Assembly: GCF_022809095.1 (NCBI RefSeq)
Contig: NZ_JALAZE010000004.1
Location: forward strand, 159,136-223,135
DNA from: Bacillus kexueae
Lineage (GTDB): Bacteria > Bacillota > Bacilli > Bacillales > Aeribacillaceae
Reading direction: 5' to 3'
Length of the DNA: 64,000 nt
Each line of letters starts with the position of its first letter. Positions within the stretch are counted from its first letter, which is position 1. Below, one piece after another: positions 61,682-64,000 of the stretch. The position numbers were made by a program, and so were the translations under genes. The notes beneath the pieces are model-generated. The model saw nothing but the letters and a program-made list of their open reading frames with translations. It searched no databases and was not told the origin of the DNA.

Positions 61682-61683
61682 AT

Positions 61684-61858
61684 TGTTATAGAAAGTTTAA
61701 GTTCAATAAAGTGTTAAAGTGTTCTCTTTACCGTTTTTTTGGTGTCTAGCTCCAAGCGTCATCAGCTCGGGTCGCTTCGGCCCTGCTGTGGCGACGGAAG
61801 CATCCTCGCAGGTCCTCCATCGCCCTTCGCCTAAGGACTTGCGCTTTGCGCTTTTTCT
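61684..61858. repeat. Repeat RB, inverted partner of RA at 32.2 kb
   Basis: Reverse complement nearly identical to RA, with only scattered single-base changes. Starts right at the gyrA terminator T run, as RA ends right at the dnaB terminator. Confidence 0.85.
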
Positions 61859-62101
61859 GTGAAAATAAAAATTACCTATGAGCTGAATGATCGATCCTGA
61901 TAGGTAGATGGTAGAAAGAAAAAAACCCGGGGAGAATAAATTTTCATGTCCGGGGTGTGAGTGTAAAATCATGTGTGTTCTTATGTGGAAAGGGCGAACC
62001 AAACTAAAAGCGAGTCTATTGTAAATATGTAAAAAAACGTAAAAAGTCATTCTTTTTTCCTATGCAATCTTTTATACTAAAAGGAGTGGGAGGGAAAAAG
62101 G
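61859..62101. other. Upstream region of the HD-GYP-like gene
   Basis: No gene. CCCGG/CCGGG with a 19-base loop near 61,926-61,957 may be a weak hairpin. TATACT near 62,071 is a possible -10 for the next gene, and AAGGAGTGGGAGGG its ribosome site. Confidence 0.35.
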
Positions 62102-63169
62102 ATGAAAGTAAAGGTCGGATTGCTACGAGAAGGCTTTATACTTGATGATGATGTTTATTCGCTTTCTAATAAACCAATTTTGAGAAAAAATACAAAGTTA
62201 AATGCAAAACATATTGAAGTGATAAAGGCATTTTTAATTAAGGAAGTTAACATTAAAAAAGAATCTGAATCACTTGAGCAAGAAATCAAGGATGAGATCC
62301 TTGAAGGATTAGAAAGAGAAGAATATACTTCGTTTACGGAACATTATGATCAAACCGTACAGAATGTGAAAAAGATGTTCCTATCTTGGCAGGCTGGTTC
62401 TGCAGTTAATATTTCAAAGGTGCGAGAAACCATCCTCCCATTAGTAGAGACAGCCTTACAAAACTCTAAACAAGTTATGCATCTATATAAAAGGTGCATA
62501 AATAACGAATATATATACCACCATTCTATTGGGGTTGCGCTATTAAGTGCATTGATAGCTAAAAAAATGAATTATGCACAAGGTGAAATCAACCAAGTTG
62601 CGATTGCTGGGCTTCTAATCGATAGTGGAATGTCTAAAATAAATCACTCCATTTTATACAAAAATAGTGTTCTGACAGAACAAGAGTATTCAGAGGTAAA
62701 ACAACACCCCGTACATAGCTACAAGATGTTAAAAGATTTACCATCACTTAGTGAAGGAGCCAAAATAAGCGTTCTTCAGCATCATGAACGTTTGGACGGT
62801 AGTGGGTATCCATTAGGGTTTAAAGGGGATAAACTGCATCCGTATGGGAAAATCATTTCTTTAGCAGATACTTATTACGCAATGGTATCCGCCAGACCAT
62901 ATCGCCCTAGTCTCTCACCGTTTTACGCTCTAGGGTATTTAGAGAAAGATCAATTTGGGAAATTTGATGTAACTGTCATGAAAGTATTAAAGCAACTATT
63001 TATGAGTTATGTAAAAGATAGAAAAGTGGGGTTATCAGACGGTCGTGTAGCGGAGGTTGTATACATGGATGAAAAAAATACAACAAAGCCAATGGTAAAA
63101 ATCCTCAATACGAAAGAAGTTTTATTACTAGGAAAAGATGATCAGATTCAGATTAATGAGGTATTTTAA
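62102..63169 (+). CDS. HD-GYP-type domain protein with altered HD motif
   Basis: 355 residues. N-terminal PilZ/other-like region (1-90), then HD-GYP from about 130: HHSIGVALLSALIA, QHHERLDGSGYPLGF (the intact HHExxDGxGYP) and SLADTYYAMVSARPYRP. But the HD doublet of LLHDIGK is LLIDSGM here: His is Ile173, with D174 kept. The missing metal ligand suggests weak or no c-di-GMP phosphodiesterase activity. Lies between gyrA and the rRNA operon, not present there in B. subtilis; related genes occur at this place in other Bacillaceae. Confidence 0.88.
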   Translation: MKVKVGLLREGFILDDDVYSLSNKPILRKNTKLNAKHIEVIKAFLIKEVNIKKESESLEQEIKDEILEGLEREEYTSFTEHYDQTVQNVKKMFLSWQAGSAVNISKVRETILPLVETALQNSKQVMHLYKRCINNEYIYHHSIGVALLSALIAKKMNYAQGEINQVAIAGLLIDSGMSKINHSILYKNSVLTEQEYSEVKQHPVHSYKMLKDLPSLSEGAKISVLQHHERLDGSGYPLGFKGDKLHPYGKIISLADTYYAMVSARPYRPSLSPFYALGYLEKDQFGKFDVTVMKVLKQLFMSYVKDRKVGLSDGRVAEVVYMDEKNTTKPMVKILNTKEVLLLGKDDQIQINEVF

Positions 63170-63224
63170 GGTGAGTCCTACATTGGACCACCTTATTCTT
63201 TTATTTTGGCTCTTTTCCGAAAGA

Positions 63225-63432
63225 TTGTTGTTTTTGGTTATACAGTTTATCGCGTAAGACAGACACATTCGAGAACGATCTGTCTATTGTCTAGCGAATA
63301 ATATCATAGTGACACTTACTCGCATTATTTAGTGTATCTCCTATCATTCAGAGCGAGAGAGCATTCTCGTACGTACAACGCTGTTAGTCGCCTCCTTTCG
63401 ATGTATTCCACTTCATGATCAAAAAACAACAA
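63225..63432. repeat. MITE-like repeat, copy R5
   Basis: Bounded by TTGTTGTTTTT (63225-) and AAAAAACAACAA (-63432), an inverted terminal pair. Interior has TCGTACGTACAACGCTG and GTCGCC as in R2 (CAGTACAACGCTGGGCAGTC). Shares its leader with R1. Confidence 0.55.
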
Positions 63433-63640
63433 AGTATAGCAGTTCAATTTAAAATGATAGAAGTAATAATTATTTATCAATATCAAATAACTCTTAAAGC
63501 TACATGATTAATCCCATATCAGAGTTGAAAGATAAAGGAGAGGAACTATATTTAAAAAACTTTAATTAACTGGAACTATTGTCTAAATAAGGAGTTAACT
63601 TCTTAAACAGAGAAAAATATTATAAAGTTAGAAAAAAGTG
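63433..63640. other. AT-rich stretch before rRNA promoters
   Basis: No gene or motif recognised. Possible AT-rich UP-element function just before P1. Confidence 0.3.
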
Positions 63641-63803
63641 TTGCACTAGTTATGAATAGCTGATATAATTCTAAAAGTCAGCAACGAGGTTGCAAAAACA
63701 ATAAAAAAGTTGTTGACAGTGAGTTTTGAATTTGGTAGTATAAAGAAGTCGCTGATTAAAGCGAAAGAAAATACTTGACAACATTTTATTGTTACATTAG
63801 AAT
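63641..63803 (+). promoter_or_regulatory. Three tandem rRNA promoters
   Basis: P1 TTGCAC (63641-63646)/TATAAT (63664-63669); P2 TTGACA (63713-63718)/TAGTAT (63736-63741); P3 TTGACA (63775-63780)/TAGAAT (63798-63803). All spacers are 17 bases. After P3 comes a leader with TTTGAAAACTAAACAAAAC, typical of pre-16S leaders. Confidence 0.88.
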
Positions 63804-63888
63804 AATTAAATGTCGGTAGGAAATGATCTTTGAAAACTAAACAAAACGAAGCGTCAACGTTAATTCTTATTTTATGAGCAATCAAACT

Positions 63889-64000
63889 TTTTTGGAGAGT
63901 TTGATCCTGGCTCAGGACGAACGCTGGCGGCGTGCCTAATACATGCAAGTCGAGCGAACAGATAGGGAGCTTGCTCCCTTGACGTTAGCGGCGGACGGGT
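63889..64000 (+). rRNA. 16S ribosomal RNA, 5' end
   Basis: GGAGAGTTTGATCCTGGCTC and ACGAACGCTGGCGGCGTGCC are universal 16S 5' sequence. Helix 6 hairpin GGGAGCTTGCTCCC is of Bacillus type. The gene continues beyond the window. Confidence 0.98.

Noticed and set aside
61703..62050. A 115-codon leftward ORF after gyrA
   Set aside because: It covers repeat RB and lacks protein-like features; the copy at 32 kb is not coding either.
63646..63948. A 100-codon leftward ORF over the rRNA promoters
   Set aside because: Covers three promoters and the 16S start; not coding.

Overview
This window is the replication-origin region of a chromosome from an endospore-forming, low-GC Firmicute of the Bacillaceae. 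The order walR-walK-walH-walI-walJ-htrC, the tRNA cluster, purA, dnaB, rplI-gdpP-yybS, rpsR-ssb-rpsF, ychF, yyaC, parB/parA (spo0J/soj), noc, rsmG, mnmG, mnmE, jag, spoIIIJ, rnpA, rpmH, dnaA, dnaN, yaaA, recF, remB, gyrB, gyrA, rRNA operon is the classical Bacillus origin layout. Sporulation-linked genes (yyaC, spo0J/soj, spoIIIJ) support a spore former. I cannot name genus or species from the sequence alone.

Layout. Positions 1-6,100 hold a photolyase tail, an ArsR-AHSA1-DinB operon, a DoxX-like gene, and the peroxide-defence pair ahpC-ahpF behind a PerR box. Positions 6,100-13,900 hold a two-component system, a YafY regulator-HEAT-zinc ribbon operon, malate:quinone oxidoreductase (mqo) and a GNAT acetyltransferase. 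Positions 14,000-17,700 are an AT-rich accessory islet with two unrecognised membrane proteins, a frameshifted gene, a decayed second copy of the GNAT gene and a regular TGCA array repeated upstream of two genes. From 17,700 leftwards-transcribed core genes run almost unbroken to the origin. oriC is bipartite: DnaA-box clusters lie upstream of dnaA (52,275-52,510) and in the dnaA-dnaN gap (54,022-54,112), the latter followed by DnaA-trios and an AT-rich unwinding element. Genes right of oriC read rightward up to the start of a 16S rRNA gene behind three tandem promoters.

How it works together. Initiation (dnaA, oriC), the clamp (dnaN), repair (recF), topology (gyrBA), helicase loading target (dnaB), SSB and segregation (parS, Spo0J, Soj, Noc) are co-located. 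Ribosome and tRNA-modification genes (rsmG, mnmG, mnmE, rlmH, rplI, rpsR, rpsF, rpmH) share the region. The WalRK system with its WalH/WalI partners controls wall metabolism, and the neighbouring M23 endopeptidase has WalR-like sites upstream.

The main unexplained signals are: the TGCA arrays of the 14-17 kb islet with its orphan membrane proteins; a likely leaderless arsR whose operator is a 24-bp perfect palindrome on the start codon; a DnaA-box cluster 33 kb from oriC; a nearly identical 175-bp repeat in inverted orientation on the two sides of oriC; a small family of intergenic MITE-like repeats that has split conserved operons (mnmG/rsmG and rpmH/rnpA); and a 5'-truncated duplicate of tRNA-Phe.
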